The position numbers and the translations under genes were made by a program. From positions 46,942 through 52,875 of the forward strand of contig DDZI01000064.1 in NCBI GenBank assembly GCA_002346305.1: DNA of 5,934 nucleotides, in the 5' to 3' direction. Position 1 is the stretch's first letter; the number at the start of each line of letters is the position of its first letter. Positions 5,340 to 5,934 of the stretch are shown here, piece after piece. The notes beneath the pieces are model-generated. The model was not told the origin of the DNA. It ran no database searches and worked only from the letters and a program-made list of their open reading frames with translations. The DNA is from Actinobacteria bacterium UBA3012. Its GTDB lineage: Bacteria; Actinomycetota; Actinomycetes; Nanopelagicales; Nanopelagicaceae.

Positions 5340-5934
5340 ATGTCAACACCTAAATCCGCCAGTGCACCTTCTAAGTCGGGAAGCGGCCCACGTATTGGTG
5401 CACATGTACCTACTTCTGGCGGACTGGCTAAACGCGCCCTTGGATATGCCAAAACAATTGAGGCTGAAAGTATTCAGATCTTTGCTTCGAGTCCTCGAGC
5501 TTGGGCAATGCCAACTCCGGATCCCGTAGCGGATTTGGCTTTTCGTAATGGTGCCGCCGAAATGGATATCACTACATATATTCACGCCTCATTTTTAATC
5601 AATCTTGGCTCTCCTACTGTTGCAACATATGAAAACTCATTAGCCGCTACGGAGTATTCATTAAAACGTGGCAGCGAACTTGGAGCACTTGGTGTTGTTA
5701 TTCATACTGGCTCTGCCGTAAATGAAGATTATGTGGAAAAATCCTGGAAACAGATTCATGATGGCATGATGCCAATTTTAGAAAATCTGCCTGATGATGG
5801 ACCTTTTTTGTTGCTAGAACCAACAGCTGGACAAGGACAATCACTTGTCAAAAAGATTAATGAAGTCGAAAAGTATTTAATCGCACTTGAATATCACCCT
5901 AAAGTTGGAATCTGTCTTGATACCTGCCATGTTT
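5340..5934 (+). CDS. nfo: Endonuclease IV (deoxyribonuclease IV), N-terminal part, cut by window end
   Basis: The frame is open from the ATG at 5340 to the window end (198 residues of about 280-300). Endonuclease IV is a TIM-barrel AP endonuclease that nicks abasic sites in base-excision repair using three zinc ions. Visible landmarks are RIGAHVPTSGGL (18-29), IQIFASSPRAW (45-55), YIHASFLINLGSP (80-92), VIHTGS (120-125), LLLEPTAGQG (157-166) and GICLDTCHV (190-198). His82, His122, Glu160, Asp194 and His197 fall where Escherichia coli Nfo has zinc ligands His69, His109, Glu145, Asp179 and His182. The remaining ligands lie beyond the window. One oddity is Pro161 where LLENTAGQG normally has Asn. 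The first 17 residues are a Ser/Pro/Lys-rich extension before the conserved IGAH, and no alternative start or ribosome-binding site lies closer. It follows the kinase gene by 28 bp. Confidence 0.93.
   Translation, partial: MSTPKSASAPSKSGSGPRIGAHVPTSGGLAKRALGYAKTIEAESIQIFASSPRAWAMPTPDPVADLAFRNGAAEMDITTYIHASFLINLGSPTVATYENSLAATEYSLKRGSELGALGVVIHTGSAVNEDYVEKSWKQIHDGMMPILENLPDDGPFLLLEPTAGQGQSLVKKINEVEKYLIALEYHPKVGICLDTCHV

Noticed and set aside
4069..5585. Several minus-strand open frames within the Ser/Thr kinase and nfo genes
   Set aside because: All are antisense to strongly supported genes with catalytic or repeat motifs; none carries a motif or a plausible start context.

Overview
The window (5934 bp, AT-rich, roughly 40-45% G+C by eye) is a gene-dense bacterial chromosome segment. 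It most likely comes from a low-GC actinobacterium of the planktonic freshwater type (Nanopelagicales/acI-like). The evidence is a lycopene cyclase split into two small membrane subunits (CrtYc/CrtYd, typical of Actinobacteria), a THI-box with actinobacterial architecture, a PASTA-domain Ser/Thr kinase whose catalytic domain reads like mycobacterial PknL, GTG/TTG starts, and genes that seem to begin at or next to the transcription start. The lineage is an inference from gene content, not a measured placement.

Layout. (1) 1-2020, carotenoid block: the 3' end of phytoene desaturase crtI and then crtB on the plus strand, meeting crtYc-crtYd on the minus strand. Together they cover phytoene synthesis, desaturation to lycopene and cyclisation of lycopene ends. 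The GGPP synthase (crtE) would be expected upstream, outside the window. (2) 2021-3342, thiamine block: a short divergent promoter region, a TPP riboswitch, a PnuC-family transporter that is best read as a thiamine transporter (PnuT type), and an overlapping P-loop kinase of the uridine-kinase-like superfamily. (3) 3389-5311: a 640-residue transmembrane Ser/Thr protein kinase with four extracellular PASTA repeats. (4) 5340-end: the first two thirds of endonuclease IV (Nfo), truncated by the window edge.

How the parts may work together. The carotenoid genes make a cyclic carotenoid that could serve as pigment or as a retinal precursor; no rhodopsin or cleavage dioxygenase is visible here. The riboswitch should lower transporter translation when TPP is abundant. 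PnuC-type carriers work by facilitated diffusion and need a cytosolic kinase to trap the substrate, so the translationally overlapping P-loop kinase is an attractive but unproven partner. The most unusual detail is the riboswitch: its pyrimidine-binding side is canonical, while its pyrophosphate-binding side departs from the consensus.

There is no gene-free stretch longer than about 140 bp. I see no mobile element, CRISPR array, tRNA or rRNA, and no convincing intrinsic terminator.
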